Below are positions 8,616 through 17,951 of a stretch of DNA of 57,192 bases, piece after piece. The notes below the pieces were generated by a model. That model searched no databases, was not told where the DNA came from, and saw only the letters and a program-made list of their open reading frames with translations. Made by a program: the position numbers and the translations under genes. Positions within the stretch are counted from its first letter, which is position 1; every line of letters begins with the position of its first letter. Source of the DNA: Micavibrio_C sp046294845 (GTDB taxonomy: Bacteria; Pseudomonadota; Alphaproteobacteria; Micavibrionales; Micavibrionaceae); the NCBI GenBank assembly GCA_046294845.1, contig JBKBNU010000003.1, positions 1 to 57,192 of the forward strand, given 5' to 3'.

Positions 8616-11600
8616 ATGACTCTTAAAGTTTTAACCCCACGGCAATCGCTTAATAAATCCTTCTTGAAGGTGAAGCCTAGCCGAGCCGGAATTGATACAT
8701 TCAAAAGCAATTTAATTCATCTTCTCGACCAAATTAAAGATGGAGAGTCTGAAGAATTTCATAAGAATATTATTTCTAGGTTTCTTGATAAAACTTACTA
8801 TTCACCCGGAAACTACATCAACACGAAGGATCGCAACGATTTAGTGATCCATAATGGTAAGGATGCCAATACGTCGGTTGGCGTGATTATTGAGGTAAAG
8901 CGCCCGTTAAACCGTGCGGAAATGATTCAAACTGAAGGCCTCAATGCAAAGGCATTTCAAGAGCTACTTCTTTACTATATGCAGGAAAGAGTCAGTTTAA
9001 AAAATCTTGAAATTAAACATTTGGTTGTAACCAATATCCACGAGTGGTTTATTTTTGATGCAGTGGTTTTTGAGAAATGGTTTTTCAACAATAAAACCCT
9101 TGTAGATAAATTCGAGAAATTTAAAAGTGGCCAACTATCTGGGAAGAAAACAGATTTCTTTTACAAAGAAATTGCAGAGCCTATTCTCGGCCAAATTCTA
9201 GCGAAGGCTGCAACTGAGAAACAAGAAATACCCTTCACATACTTTGACCTCAGAGCTTATCAAGCGCCTTTAAGGAATGCTGATAAGGTGGATGATGCGA
9301 AGTTAATTGCTCTTTACAAGCTCCTGTCTCCAGAGCATCTCCTTAAACTGCCGTTTTCAAATGACAACAATACTCTCGATAAGGGCTTTTATAATGAACT
9401 GTTGCATATTGTTGGATTAGAAGAGGTTAAAAATGGCGGCAAGAAAGTTATTGGACGTAAGGGTGTTGGCTCGCGTGATAGCGGCTCCTTACTTGAGAAC
9501 ACAATTAGTCATTTAGATAGCCTGGACAAAATTTCGCGTGTTGATCGACCAGAAAAGTACGGCTTAACAAAGGAAGACCGCTTATATAACATAGCCCTTG
9601 AGTTGGTAATTACATGGGTTAATCGTGTTCTCTTTTTGAAGCTTTTAGAGGCTCAACTTATTAGCTATCATAAAGGCAATAAGCAGAATTATTTTCTGAA
9701 CAGCGATAAAATAAAAACATTCGATGATTTAAACGATCTGTTTTTTGGTGTTCTCGCTCGTCGTCCTACCGAGCGCAGTCAGCAGTTAGGCACTACATTC
9801 TCAAAAGTACCGTATCTTAATAGCTCTCTATTTGAGCCTACAAATCTTGAACAAACATGTTTGTTTGCTAGCCAGCTCAGTAACAACGAAACCCTTGGCG
9901 TTCTTCCAAACACAGTATTGAAAGATTCACAGGGAAAAAAAGGTAAGGGGAAACTAAGCGCATTAGAATATTTGTTTGCGTTCTTAGACTCATATGATTT
10001 CGGGGGTGATAGTGCTGAAGAAATTCAAGAAGAAAATAAAACACTCATAAACTCAGCGGTATTGGGCCTCATTTTTGAAAAGATAAATGGCTACAAAGAC
10101 GGCTCCTTCTTTACGCCAGGGTTCATAACTATGTTTATGTCCCGCGAAACTATACGGAAGGCAATTCTTGAAAAATTTAATGAGGTTAAGGGTTGGAGCT
10201 GCAATGATCTAAACGGTCTTTACAATAAGATTGGTGGAATTGAGGCTGAGGCGAATGAAATCATAAATAGTTTAAAAATATGTGATCCCGCAGTCGGTTC
10301 AGGTCACTTCCTAGTTTCTGCTCTAAATGAGATCATCGCTGTTAAAAGCGAACTTGGCATTTTAGCGGATGAACAAGGAAAGAAGCTTCGGGACTACCAC
10401 GTTATCGTATCAAATGACGAGCTTATCGTAACAGATGAGGATGGAAGGCTTTTTGAATACAATCCAAAAAACAAAGAAAGCCAACGTATTCAACAAACTT
10501 TATTCCATGAAAAGCAAGCAATCATCGAGCGCTGTCTTTTTGGTGTAGATATCAACGAAAATTCAGTCAAAATATGTCGTCTTCGCCTTTGGATTGAGTT
10601 GCTTAAAAATGCTTACTACACTCCCGGCTCTAATTTTACTGAGTTAGAAACGCTTCCTAACATCGACATTAATATCAAGTGCGGAAACTCCCTTGTAAGC
10701 CGCTTTCCGTTAGATGCAGATTTAAGTCCAGCATTAAAAAAATCAAAATTAAGCATCAAGAATTATAAAGCCGCCGTTCAAAGCTATCATCATGCGACTA
10801 ATAAAGAGCAGAAACGGGAAATGGAAACCTTTATCTCAACGATAAAGGCCGATTTTAGAACTGAAATTAGCAGTAATGATCCAAAAATGCGGAAGTTTAA
10901 GTCAAAGAGCGGGGAATTAAATAATTTAGTAAACCAACATCAGCTTTTTGAATTGTCTAAAGCAGAGCAAAAGGCGAAAGAGAAAACTCGTGAAAAGCTC
11001 GAATCTGAGATCAAAAGATTAGGCCAAGAAATTGAGGAAATAAAAAGCAATAAGGTTTATGAAGGCGCATTTGAATGGCGTTTTGAGTTCCCTGAAATTC
11101 TTGATGAACAAGGAAGCTTTATTGGCTTTGATCTTGTCATAGGCAATCCCCCCTATGGAATCAAATTTACCGAAGTAGAGCTTAAATATCTCAAAACAGC
11201 ATACACTTCTATGGACAAAGCGGTGGATAGCTACGGACTGTTTATCGAGGTGGCAAACAAAGTATCTAAAATAGATGGGATTACAGCCTATATTGTTCCA
11301 ACTGGATGGTATTCAGGCGCAAATTTTGGCGCATTGAGAAGATATTTCGCTCAAAATACTGATCCACTTACATTGATTAATCTTCCCTATGATGTATTTG
11401 CAGACGCGTGGGTGGATACAACAATCTTTATAACGAAAAAACGTCTACCAATTCAAGATTGGCCACGCTTAGACAGTCATACTGTTTCTACAAGAGTTTT
11501 TGATAAAAAAGATGTGATAAAGTCAATCGAGCCGTTCTATGACGATCTGACATCATTAAGATTTTCTGATTGGTTTGAGGCTGGGAGCGATGAGTATGTT

Positions 11601-12293
11601 CTTTTAAGAGATCCTCTGGCTGCACAGATAATAAATAAAATAAGGTCTAAAAGTAAGCCACTTAGTGAATATGCAGATATTCAAAGGGGTGTGACGCCTT
11701 TCAATTTAACACCTGAACCCATCCATGAAAACTCAAGACCTGCATTTAATGGCACAATTCGCAAATATAAATTTACTGAAGGCGAGAGAGTGTATATTCG
11801 ATTTGACAATTCATTGGCTGAATTTAAACCAGAAAAATATTTCAAAGGAGAGAGAATACTTTTGCGAGAGATAATAAGCCGGCAGTTCCGTCTGCAGGCC
11901 GTAAGAACAACTAAAGATTTTGTCACAAACAAATCAATGCAGTCGATCATTGTGAATGATGGCGTAAAATCTAGTTACATCCTTGCCATGATTAATTCTC
12001 GTTTATTAAGCTGGTATTTCCTAAACATTTCCCAAATTGCTCAACGCGATGATTTTCCAAAAATTGTTTTGAAGGAAACAAGGAATCTGCCCGTATTTGC
12101 ACTAGACCATAAAATCCATAAGGATGAATACGATAAGATCAATCAGCTTGTTGCAAAAATGGAAACGCTGCAAAAGTCTGATCTAGAAGCTGATATTTCA
12201 TCTATCGAAGAAGAAATAGACCAGATCATCTTTGAACTTTATGACCTTAGTATTGAGGAGAGGAATTTAATCAAAAAATCTGGGGCTCTCTAA
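8616..12293 (+). CDS. Type IIG-like restriction enzyme / N6-adenine methyltransferase
   Basis: A 1225-residue fused enzyme. The N-terminal part contains a PD-(D/E)xK-like nuclease core with GVIIEVKRP near residues 88-96. Methyltransferase motif I is DPAVGSGHF at about 557-565 and catalytic motif IV is NPPYG near 845, the Eco57I class for adenine N6. Residues about 1000-1200 have a type I HsdS-like target-recognition look (LSEYADIQRGVTPF). Both activities in one chain is typical of type IIG or BREX-PglX-like enzymes. It is the second gene of an operon with the PHP-ATPase, so the ATPase may control cleavage. Low G+C and AT-rich codons compared with the plasmid core suggest separate acquisition. 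An IS30 element follows. Confidence 0.82.
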   Translation: MTLKVLTPRQSLNKSFLKVKPSRAGIDTFKSNLIHLLDQIKDGESEEFHKNIISRFLDKTYYSPGNYINTKDRNDLVIHNGKDANTSVGVIIEVKRPLNRAEMIQTEGLNAKAFQELLLYYMQERVSLKNLEIKHLVVTNIHEWFIFDAVVFEKWFFNNKTLVDKFEKFKSGQLSGKKTDFFYKEIAEPILGQILAKAATEKQEIPFTYFDLRAYQAPLRNADKVDDAKLIALYKLLSPEHLLKLPFSNDNNTLDKGFYNELLHIVGLEEVKNGGKKVIGRKGVGSRDSGSLLENTISHLDSLDKISRVDRPEKYGLTKEDRLYNIALELVITWVNRVLFLKLLEAQLISYHKGNKQNYFLNSDKIKTFDDLNDLFFGVLARRPTERSQQLGTTFSKVPYLNSSLFEPTNLEQTCLFASQLSNNETLGVLPNTVLKDSQGKKGKGKLSALEYLFAFLDSYDFGGDSAEEIQEENKTLINSAVLGLIFEKINGYKDGSFFTPGFITMFMSRETIRKAILEKFNEVKGWSCNDLNGLYNKIGGIEAEANEIINSLKICDPAVGSGHFLVSALNEIIAVKSELGILADEQGKKLRDYHVIVSNDELIVTDEDGRLFEYNPKNKESQRIQQTLFHEKQAIIERCLFGVDINENSVKICRLRLWIELLKNAYYTPGSNFTELETLPNIDINIKCGNSLVSRFPLDADLSPALKKSKLSIKNYKAAVQSYHHATNKEQKREMETFISTIKADFRTEISSNDPKMRKFKSKSGELNNLVNQHQLFELSKAEQKAKEKTREKLESEIKRLGQEIEEIKSNKVYEGAFEWRFEFPEILDEQGSFIGFDLVIGNPPYGIKFTEVELKYLKTAYTSMDKAVDSYGLFIEVANKVSKIDGITAYIVPTGWYSGANFGALRRYFAQNTDPLTLINLPYDVFADAWVDTTIFITKKRLPIQDWPRLDSHTVSTRVFDKKDVIKSIEPFYDDLTSLRFSDWFEAGSDEYVLLRDPLAAQIINKIRSKSKPLSEYADIQRGVTPFNLTPEPIHENSRPAFNGTIRKYKFTEGERVYIRFDNSLAEFKPEKYFKGERILLREIISRQFRLQAVRTTKDFVTNKSMQSIIVNDGVKSSYILAMINSRLLSWYFLNISQIAQRDDFPKIVLKETRNLPVFALDHKIHKDEYDKINQLVAKMETLQKSDLEADISSIEEEIDQIIFELYDLSIEERNLIKKSGAL

Positions 12294-12477
12294 TCGATAT
12301 CTGCAACCGATCTGCGAGCATAAAGGTATGTTCTAGGATTGAGCAGACCCTTCACCATCAATCTATTATTTCATAATACAATTATTGTGTTCGTCTTAAT
12401 ATATTGAAATAAATAATAAAATTGGATTTAATTGTCATAATCTATATTATCACATCGGAATTTCCCAAGGGGGACCT

Positions 12478-13594
12478 CTCTATTGCCAAACGCGAAAAAC
12501 CAGTCTTTTCAACGGTTGATATGAAAGGAAGTTTATCGCATGGAAAAGAAACATCACACCCATTTGTCACTGTCCGAACGGCGGCAGATTTATGTCTTGC
12601 TTGGCAGGAAGATGCCTGTCTGTGAGATTGCGCATCATCTGGGGCGTCATCATTCAACGATCTATCGGGAGATTCAGAGAAATTATTTTTCTGATGATGA
12701 CCCACTCAATTATACGTTTAATTCCGGTTATTTTCCGGTCAATGCACAGGAGTTTTACCGTCGGCGTCGCCAGAGCCTCCAGCTTTTCCTGCGGCGTACC
12801 GATCTGAAAGCCTATGTGATCGATAAACTTAAAATTTACTGGTCACCGGAGCAGATTGCCGGGTATCTGAAACGGCTGGGCGTACAGGGATTCTATGCCT
12901 GCGCGGAAACAATTTATCGCCTGATTTACAGCGATGAAGGCAGAGAACTGGGATTATATCAGTATTTGTTCAAAGGCCGTAAAAACAGACGCAGAAAATT
13001 TGGCCGCAAGCCAAGGGGAACAAGGATTCCCGAGCATCACGGCATTGCGTTCAGACCTGAGATCATTGCTGGCCGTCAAACATTTGGGCACTGGGAGGGT
13101 GATCTGATGATCTTCAACAGGGAACATGGCCCAACCAACCTGACTTCCCTGGTCGAGAGGAAAAGCCGTTACACCATGCTGGCCAAGAACACTGACCGGC
13201 GCCCTTCTCTGGTCGTTGGCCAGATCGGAAATATGCTGGCACAACTTCCCAGGCAGATCACACAAACTATTACGTTTGATCGCGGTTTTGAATTTATGAG
13301 CTATCCAATTCTGCAGAAGACAATAGGCATGGAAAGTTATTTCTGTGATCCGCAGGCCCCCTGGCAGAAAGGCGGCGTTGAGAGCAACAATAACCGTATT
13401 AGGCGCTTCCTGCCTCGCGAAACGAACCTTGCGGAACTCGATGCTGCAGACATCTACGATATCTGCAGCATCATGAATAACACGCCCCGGAGATGCCTGG
13501 GATTCAAAACCCCGCATGAGGTGTTCCACGAGCATTTACAGCAGGCCTCCTAATGGCTATTATCTGGAAAATATCCTTCGCGTTTGGCTTAGAG
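12478..13594 (+). mobile_element. IS30-family insertion sequence
   Basis: One transposase gene is bounded by imperfect inverted repeats. The perfect core is GCCAAACGCGAA at 12485-12496, with its complement TTCGCGTTTGGC at 13577-13588. Pairing extends outward through CTCTA (12478-12482) to TAGAG (13590-13594) with one gap. The length of about 1.1 kb suits IS30. No target duplication could be defined, so outer edges may be off by a few bases. It sits exactly between the restriction operon and the cargo island. Confidence 0.75.
12540..13553 (+). CDS. IS30-family transposase
   Basis: A 337-residue transposase. The N-terminal helix-turn-helix (LSLSERRQIYVLLGRKMPV and AHHLGRHHSTIYREI) is the classic IS30 signature. 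The DDE catalytic residues are visible in HWEGDLMIF (first Asp), TFDRGFEF (second Asp) and QKGGVESNNNRIRR (Glu), with full-length spacing. The frame is intact, so the element could still move. It lies within inverted repeats 12478-13594. IS30 elements insert near palindromic targets. Confidence 0.92.
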   Translation: MEKKHHTHLSLSERRQIYVLLGRKMPVCEIAHHLGRHHSTIYREIQRNYFSDDDPLNYTFNSGYFPVNAQEFYRRRRQSLQLFLRRTDLKAYVIDKLKIYWSPEQIAGYLKRLGVQGFYACAETIYRLIYSDEGRELGLYQYLFKGRKNRRRKFGRKPRGTRIPEHHGIAFRPEIIAGRQTFGHWEGDLMIFNREHGPTNLTSLVERKSRYTMLAKNTDRRPSLVVGQIGNMLAQLPRQITQTITFDRGFEFMSYPILQKTIGMESYFCDPQAPWQKGGVESNNNRIRRFLPRETNLAELDAADIYDICSIMNNTPRRCLGFKTPHEVFHEHLQQAS

Positions 13595-13756
13595 ATTCCA
13601 GAGGTGGATTCAAAAATGAAGTGCGACATCTGTTGAAATCTGCCCCTTTTGGAGCTGTCACTCCCAGAGTAACAACAAACATGACAAGACGACCACTCTC
13701 ACCATAAACGTCAAGCCCAACGCCATTTTGGCATATCATGCTTCCTTTTTTATGCC

Positions 13757-14002
13757 CTACTTGCCTTTCCCTCGGTTCCTCGGGAGGCTACGATCGCGGC
13801 GATTTTCAAACGCATCCTGGCCGAGGCCCAAGCCTGTCCCTGCGCTCGTCTTGCCGGTTGAACCACCTAGATCAAAGCCAGGTCGATCTACGGCGACCAG
13901 TTCAGGTAGAGGTGCTGCAGCTTTGTCTTCGGGACTGTGCAGATCATGCTTACTTATTGGACTATTTTTCGGGACTTGTGCCTTAGGTTGTTTCTTAACC
14001 AT
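13757..14002 (-). CDS. Small basic hypothetical protein (81 aa)
   Basis: I do not recognise this 81-residue, Lys/Pro/Gly-rich protein, which looks largely disordered and has no membrane segment. It is supported by an ideal ribosome site, AAGGAGG (complement of 14011-14017), 8 bases before the ATG. It lies just after the IS30 element and reads in the same direction as the DUF3309-like gene upstream. A role in stress or nucleic-acid binding would be guesswork. Confidence 0.55.
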   Translation of the reverse strand: MVKKQPKAQVPKNSPISKHDLHSPEDKAAAPLPELVAVDRPGFDLGGSTGKTSAGTGLGLGQDAFENRRDRSLPRNRGKGK

Positions 14003-14094
14003 GATCTCGTCCTCCTTGGCTCGTTAGTTTTCGTGTTTAACGGCAGGCAATCTCTTATAGGTCGCCGATCCGTTTTTTTATGCAAGCCACCTGC

Positions 14095-14253
14095 CTATAT
14101 ATAACCCATAAGCATCAGTACAATAAGGATAACAAGAATTGTCCCCAAGCCACCGCTTGGCCCGTAACCCCAGCTCTTGCTGTGTGGCCAGCTCGGCAGG
14201 GCGCCAATAAGAAAGAGTATCAGAACAATGATGAGTATGGTTGAAAGAGTCAT
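14095..14253 (-). CDS. DUF3309-like small membrane protein (52 aa)
   Basis: A 52-residue protein with two hydrophobic helices (TILIIVLILFLIGALP and LGTILVILIVLMLMG) joined by SWPHSKSWGYGPSGG. The pattern matches the DUF3309 family of tiny alphaproteobacterial and betaproteobacterial membrane proteins, whose function is unknown. GGGA lies upstream of the ATG. Such genes are often stress-induced and stand next to general stress genes, which agrees with this island. Confidence 0.8.
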   Translation of the reverse strand: MTLSTILIIVLILFLIGALPSWPHSKSWGYGPSGGLGTILVILIVLMLMGYI

Positions 14254-14536
14254 ACATAGATTCCCTTTTTAGATTCTAATGGTTCAGGCTGAGATGTTGT
14301 AAAATAGACACTCCGCAGCACCACTAACGTTAGTGACAACAGAAAGTTCAAATCATGAGTTATACTAGACAGCAGGCTGTTTTGAACCACAGCGCCGGAA
14401 CCATTAGAAAATGGCAAACGAGCTGTCGTTTAAAATGATTAAGGCAGCCTATGTATTTATAAGTAACAGGGGAACGACAAACGTTTTTTGGTGTTTGCTG
14501 ATCAGCGACTTTCGCAACAATTGAATGAGGATTTAC

Positions 14537-14620
14537 ATGACAAAAAAATCAAACCACTCGCAAGATTATGACCGTAAGCATGGTAATGATCACAACGTAA
14601 AAGATAAAGCCGCGCTTTGA
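14537..14620 (+). CDS. Possible 27-aa hydrophilic peptide
   Basis: A short frame coding a Lys/Asp/His/Asn-rich 27-residue peptide, with GAGG (14527-14530) 6 bases before the ATG. About 10 bases after its stop comes a hairpin-like sequence (14633-14655, AAGCCCG-CTTTT-CGGGGTCTT) that could end transcription. It is the only coding signal between the DUF3309 gene and the metallo-hydrolase, and is supported only by ribosome site and codon pattern. Confidence 0.3.
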   Translation: MTKKSNHSQDYDRKHGNDHNVKDKAAL

Positions 14621-14689
14621 ATCGGCAATTTAAAAGCCCGCTTTTCGGGGTCTTGGAATAAGTACAGCATGGGTGAGAATTTTGCTTTT

Positions 14690-15469
14690 TTATAAAAAAT
14701 TTATTCCATCAAAACATAGATCATAACCGTCCGGCAATTCCTCCTTTACGGTTCTATAGTCCATGAAGTTCGGCAAATGCGTCAGGAATACGCGCTCCGC
14801 CTTGATAACTTCGTTAAGGTCGTAAACCCGTTGTAGGGTGGCGTGGACGTAATTGTTTTGCCCTTGGTATCCAGCACCGTCCACGATCCATGTCTTGATA
14901 CCCGTCAGAACCTCCAGTGCCTGCTGATCGAGATCAACCATGTCGGTGGAATAGGCCAGATCGCCGGCTCGAATACCAATACTATTGCAAGTGCCGTGAT
15001 CCTGTTGGAACGGGATGAAGGTGATATCGCCGATTGTCATGGGCTGGTTGAACTGTCCGTCATCAATGACATGCGACGATACTACCTTCGGATAAAAACG
15101 ACTTTTTTCGGTAAACAGGTAGCTGAAGCGTTCTTCAATTTCGTTCATTGTTTCAACGTCGCCGTAAATGTCGATCAGGCTCCCCTGGTCGGCACGATAG
15201 GCACGCAATTCATCGATTCCGTGAATATGGTCGCCGTGCGAGTGCGTATAAATGACAGCATCGACGCGCTCTATATTGTGGCGGTTAGCTTGCTCCCTAA
15301 AATCCGGGCCAGTGTCGATGATGATGGTCGTCGTGGCGCTTCGGATACAAACACTGGGCCGGGTACGGCAGTTGCGCGGCTCCAGAGGGTCACAGGCTCC
15401 CCACTTATTGCCGATGCCGGGTGTGCCAAACGAATTGCCGCACCCCATGACGATAAACTCGAGATTCAT
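14690..15469 (-). CDS. PhnP-like metallo-beta-lactamase-fold hydrolase
   Basis: A 259-residue hydrolase. The start ATG at 15469 (MNLEFIVMGCGNSFGTPG) has GGAAAG just upstream and is chosen over an extended frame reaching 15709, which overlaps the previous gene. The metal site THSHGDHIHGID has His76, His78, Asp80 and His81; DTGPDFR precedes it and HGTC and STD follow, as in PhnP-type cyclic phosphodiesterases. PhnP acts in phosphonate breakdown, but no phn gene is present here, so the substrate is open. It is the last gene of the long minus-strand run beginning with the RF3 gene. Confidence 0.75.
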   Translation of the reverse strand: MNLEFIVMGCGNSFGTPGIGNKWGACDPLEPRNCRTRPSVCIRSATTTIIIDTGPDFREQANRHNIERVDAVIYTHSHGDHIHGIDELRAYRADQGSLIDIYGDVETMNEIEERFSYLFTEKSRFYPKVVSSHVIDDGQFNQPMTIGDITFIPFQQDHGTCNSIGIRAGDLAYSTDMVDLDQQALEVLTGIKTWIVDGAGYQGQNNYVHATLQRVYDLNEVIKAERVFLTHLPNFMDYRTVKEELPDGYDLCFDGINFL

Positions 15470-15488
15470 AAACGCTTCTTTCCAAAAA

Positions 15489-16205
15489 TTACAAATAGGT
15501 GCGAGCGACATAGACAGTGTTTCTCGCCTCGCGGTTTTGAAGGGGGTTATGGAAGGTGACGACATGCGCCTTTGACTCTGGGAATACTGCAGCGAGATTT
15601 TTACAAAATTGCTCATCGGGCGGTTCGTCGGACCACAAAGCGAAAACGCCGCCTGGATAAAGATGATCGGCAAGGCGTAGCAGGCCATCGCGCTCGTAAA
15701 ACCACGCATGGCTAGGGTGCAGGATCAAGCGCGGGGAGTGATCTACATCCAGCAATATTGCATGAAATTTTCGGTCGACTATGTCAGGATCAAAACCGTT
15801 GTCCTTGGCCATCGTGAAAAAATCGCCTTTGACCAAGCGGCAGCGAGTATCCTCAGTTAGAATCTCGCTCAAGGGCAGCAATTTTTCCTGATGCCATTGT
15901 ATAACAGCCTCAATCGCCTCGATCACCAGCAGAGATTTGACATTTTTATGTTCAAGCGCGGCACGCGCCGTGTAGCCAAGCCCCAGACCACCGACGACAA
16001 CATCCAACCCAGGTAGGTCGAGGCCAGCCAGACCCAGCCGCGCCACTTCCTCCTCGGCCACAGTGAACAGGCTGGACATTAGATATTCTTCATTGAGCTT
16101 AATCTCGTAAACATCTACGCCCAGAGAAAGCTGCTTACGGCGGCGCAAACTGAGTTCGCCGATGGGAGTTAATGCATAAGCTAGTTCCTTAAAAATCGCG
16201 CTCAT
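15489..16205 (-). CDS. Spermidine-synthase-like protein
   Basis: A 238-residue Rossmann-type protein resembling the spermine/spermidine synthase family. The nucleotide-binding loop is GGLGLGYTA at 72-80, the acidic strand end is VIEAIEAVI, and HAILLDVDHSPRLIL corresponds to the catalytic Asp region of aminopropyltransferases. No partner decarboxylase is nearby, so polyamine synthesis cannot be assumed; many such relatives are uncharacterised methyltransferase-like enzymes. It ends 19 bases before the start of the metallo-hydrolase and is probably co-transcribed with it. Confidence 0.65.
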   Translation of the reverse strand: MSAIFKELAYALTPIGELSLRRRKQLSLGVDVYEIKLNEEYLMSSLFTVAEEEVARLGLAGLDLPGLDVVVGGLGLGYTARAALEHKNVKSLLVIEAIEAVIQWHQEKLLPLSEILTEDTRCRLVKGDFFTMAKDNGFDPDIVDRKFHAILLDVDHSPRLILHPSHAWFYERDGLLRLADHLYPGGVFALWSDEPPDEQFCKNLAAVFPESKAHVVTFHNPLQNREARNTVYVARTYL

Positions 16206-16228
16206 AGGTAATCCTTATTTAACAGTGT

Positions 16229-17080
16229 CTAAATGAATGCCAGCATTGCCAGAGAAGGAAATGCTTCTTCGCTTACCCCTACGACAGAGAGGGAAAGAAT
16301 TTTTCTTATAGCTTTGATTGAAGAATTTTGATTGTTCAAATTATTCTTTACAACAACCGCTGTACCTGATTTATCAGGTATCAGAACAGGTTGTTCCAGT
16401 TTATCCGCAAAATATCTGTCCACGGCCTGCTTCACACCCGGCCAGCAACCACTGTGGTAATCATGGATGATCAGTAATCCACCCGGTTCCAGCCTATCAT
16501 AAAAAAATTCACAGGCTGCCTTCATTGGTTCATATAAATCGCAATCCAGATGCATCAACGCAAACATCACATCCTCAGGAACCTCCGACACAGTATCTGG
16601 AAATACGCCCTTACAGTAGTGGACATTGGCTGCTAATCCGATGAACTCCTTTACTTCTTGCAGTGAGCCTTCAAAATGCCCTGCGTCCACACCGCTGGGA
16701 TCTTTTTCCGTATCCCGGATATTAAATCCTTCAAAAGTATCAAACAGGTATAGATCACGATCCGGCATAAAACTATTAAGGATCTTTGCACTAGCTCCTT
16801 TGTAAACACCTAGTTCCGCCAAGGCTCCAGGCACATTTCGTTTATGCAGATCTTTAATACTTGAAATCAAAAAATATAATCGTGCCCAATCGCCACGATT
16901 ATTACCCCGCTGACCATGTTCCCATATTTTTATGAAATGCTTCATTTCTTCAGGATTGATATGGCTGGAAAAATCAGGACGATGCGAGAGATAAAATCGC
17001 CGCCCATAGTTATTAAAAATCGGCATCATAATATAAACAACGAAGTGACGCTGAATTCTACGCAGTACTTTCATAAGCAT
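16229..17080 (-). CDS. TylF/MycF-like O-methyltransferase
   Basis: A 283-residue protein of the TylF/MycF/NovP class. The SAM loop is AELGVYKGASA, followed by LYLFDTFEGF, the HLDCDLYEPM segment with metal-binding acidic residues, and GGLLIIHDYHSGCWPGVKQAV. Characterised relatives are metal-dependent sugar O-methyltransferases of antibiotic pathways, but no such pathway is here. The substrate might instead be a surface polysaccharide. Residues 1-40 are basic and slightly hydrophobic. It follows the 197-residue unknown gene by 11 bases in the same run. Confidence 0.75.
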   Translation of the reverse strand: MLMKVLRRIQRHFVVYIMMPIFNNYGRRFYLSHRPDFSSHINPEEMKHFIKIWEHGQRGNNRGDWARLYFLISSIKDLHKRNVPGALAELGVYKGASAKILNSFMPDRDLYLFDTFEGFNIRDTEKDPSGVDAGHFEGSLQEVKEFIGLAANVHYCKGVFPDTVSEVPEDVMFALMHLDCDLYEPMKAACEFFYDRLEPGGLLIIHDYHSGCWPGVKQAVDRYFADKLEQPVLIPDKSGTAVVVKNNLNNQNSSIKAIRKILSLSVVGVSEEAFPSLAMLAFI

Positions 17081-17091
17081 CTTTGGACCTC

Positions 17092-17685
17092 CTATACCCT
17101 CGCCTCTTCTAAGGCTTCAACGACTTGCGGACGCAGCGTCCACTCCCAAAGACCTTCGCTACGTTGGCCTTGAGGGATGGCTATGACATTAATGGCTTTG
17201 AGCGGCAAAGGCAGTTCCTCCGCCTGTGGCTTGAAATCCAAGAAGATCGACAATGTCCGTCCTACACGAGCATACAGTGAATCAGCTTCCCCCAGTGTGT
17301 TGCACCCAGCTTCATGCATCAGATCCTTGATCGTGATTTTATTGCCGCTCTTGCGAGCATGAATCTTCAAGAGCGCGATTTGCTTTTGGGAAACCTCATC
17401 TTTAATAGATTCAATTGCTTCGCGGTATTCCTCGGTACAGGGAACGCCGTCCGCATCGCGGCGGTTTTTCAACTCCTCCATGTGTTCGTGTAAGGCCTCT
17501 TTTAGTTGCTGGACAACCGTATTCTGGTCATCCCCACTAAATTTCTTGATTACACGAGATCCTGTATAGGCATAGGCGTGGAACTGTTCGTTCATGAAAC
17601 CGGAAATGACTCTATAACGGCCATAATAATAATCTAGGCGATCTGGTACAATTTTCTTCGACTGTTTGTCCTTGATTTTTCCCAT
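17092..17685 (-). CDS. Unknown 197-aa protein; fused form of the two genes upstream
   Basis: I do not recognise the family, but the architecture is informative. Residues about 15-60 (YRVISGFMNEQFHAYAY) match the 80-residue protein encoded at 17687-17929. Residues about 82-197 (from CTEEYREAIESIKDE to LRPQVVEALEEARV) match the 130-residue protein at 17952-18344. One gene thus carries both halves fused, while the two upstream genes carry them apart. It starts 1 base after the 80-residue gene's stop. No catalytic motif is visible; the second half is helical. This suggests paralogous subunits or adaptor proteins linked to the chaperonin in the same operon. Confidence 0.7.
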   Translation of the reverse strand: MGKIKDKQSKKIVPDRLDYYYGRYRVISGFMNEQFHAYAYTGSRVIKKFSGDDQNTVVQQLKEALHEHMEELKNRRDADGVPCTEEYREAIESIKDEVSQKQIALLKIHARKSGNKITIKDLMHEAGCNTLGEADSLYARVGRTLSIFLDFKPQAEELPLPLKAINVIAIPQGQRSEGLWEWTLRPQVVEALEEARV

Positions 17686-17686
17686 G

Positions 17687-17929
17687 CTATTTCTCCTTTC
17701 TTGCTATAACAATTTTTGCATCGTCAACTACATTCAACAGCCATTTTCTTAGCTGCTCATAACTATTCACGGCATTGAGTTCATCAGCATCAATACTTTT
17801 CAGTGGTCGCTTTCCATCGTATGCGACGGCATGAAACAAGCCGTCACGGTAACCGGAGATCAAGCAGTAGCGCTCGTTGATATGCTCAATATTTTCAATA
17901 GTCATTTTACGGGTACTCTTCTGCGTCAT
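17687..17929 (-). CDS. Unknown 80-aa protein; N-half paralogue
   Basis: A small protein with the core YCLISGYRDGLFHAVAYDGKR, which parallels the N-terminal part of the 197-residue neighbour (YRVISGFMNEQFHAYAYTGSR). It is predicted as a short beta-rich domain followed by a helix. It sits between the 130-residue and 197-residue genes with gaps of 22 and 1 bases. The family is unknown to me. Confidence 0.65.
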   Translation of the reverse strand: MTQKSTRKMTIENIEHINERYCLISGYRDGLFHAVAYDGKRPLKSIDADELNAVNSYEQLRKWLLNVVDDAKIVIARKEK

Positions 17930-17951
17930 TTTTGATTATGTGACTCTTCGC

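Noticed and set aside
12294..12477. AT-rich tail after the restriction gene considered as a truncated gene
   Set aside because: No frame of useful length; only the IS30 left end and AT-rich sequence are visible.
14843..15559. 238-codon frame opposite the metallo-hydrolase gene
   Set aside because: Antisense shadow of a gene with clear catalytic motifs.
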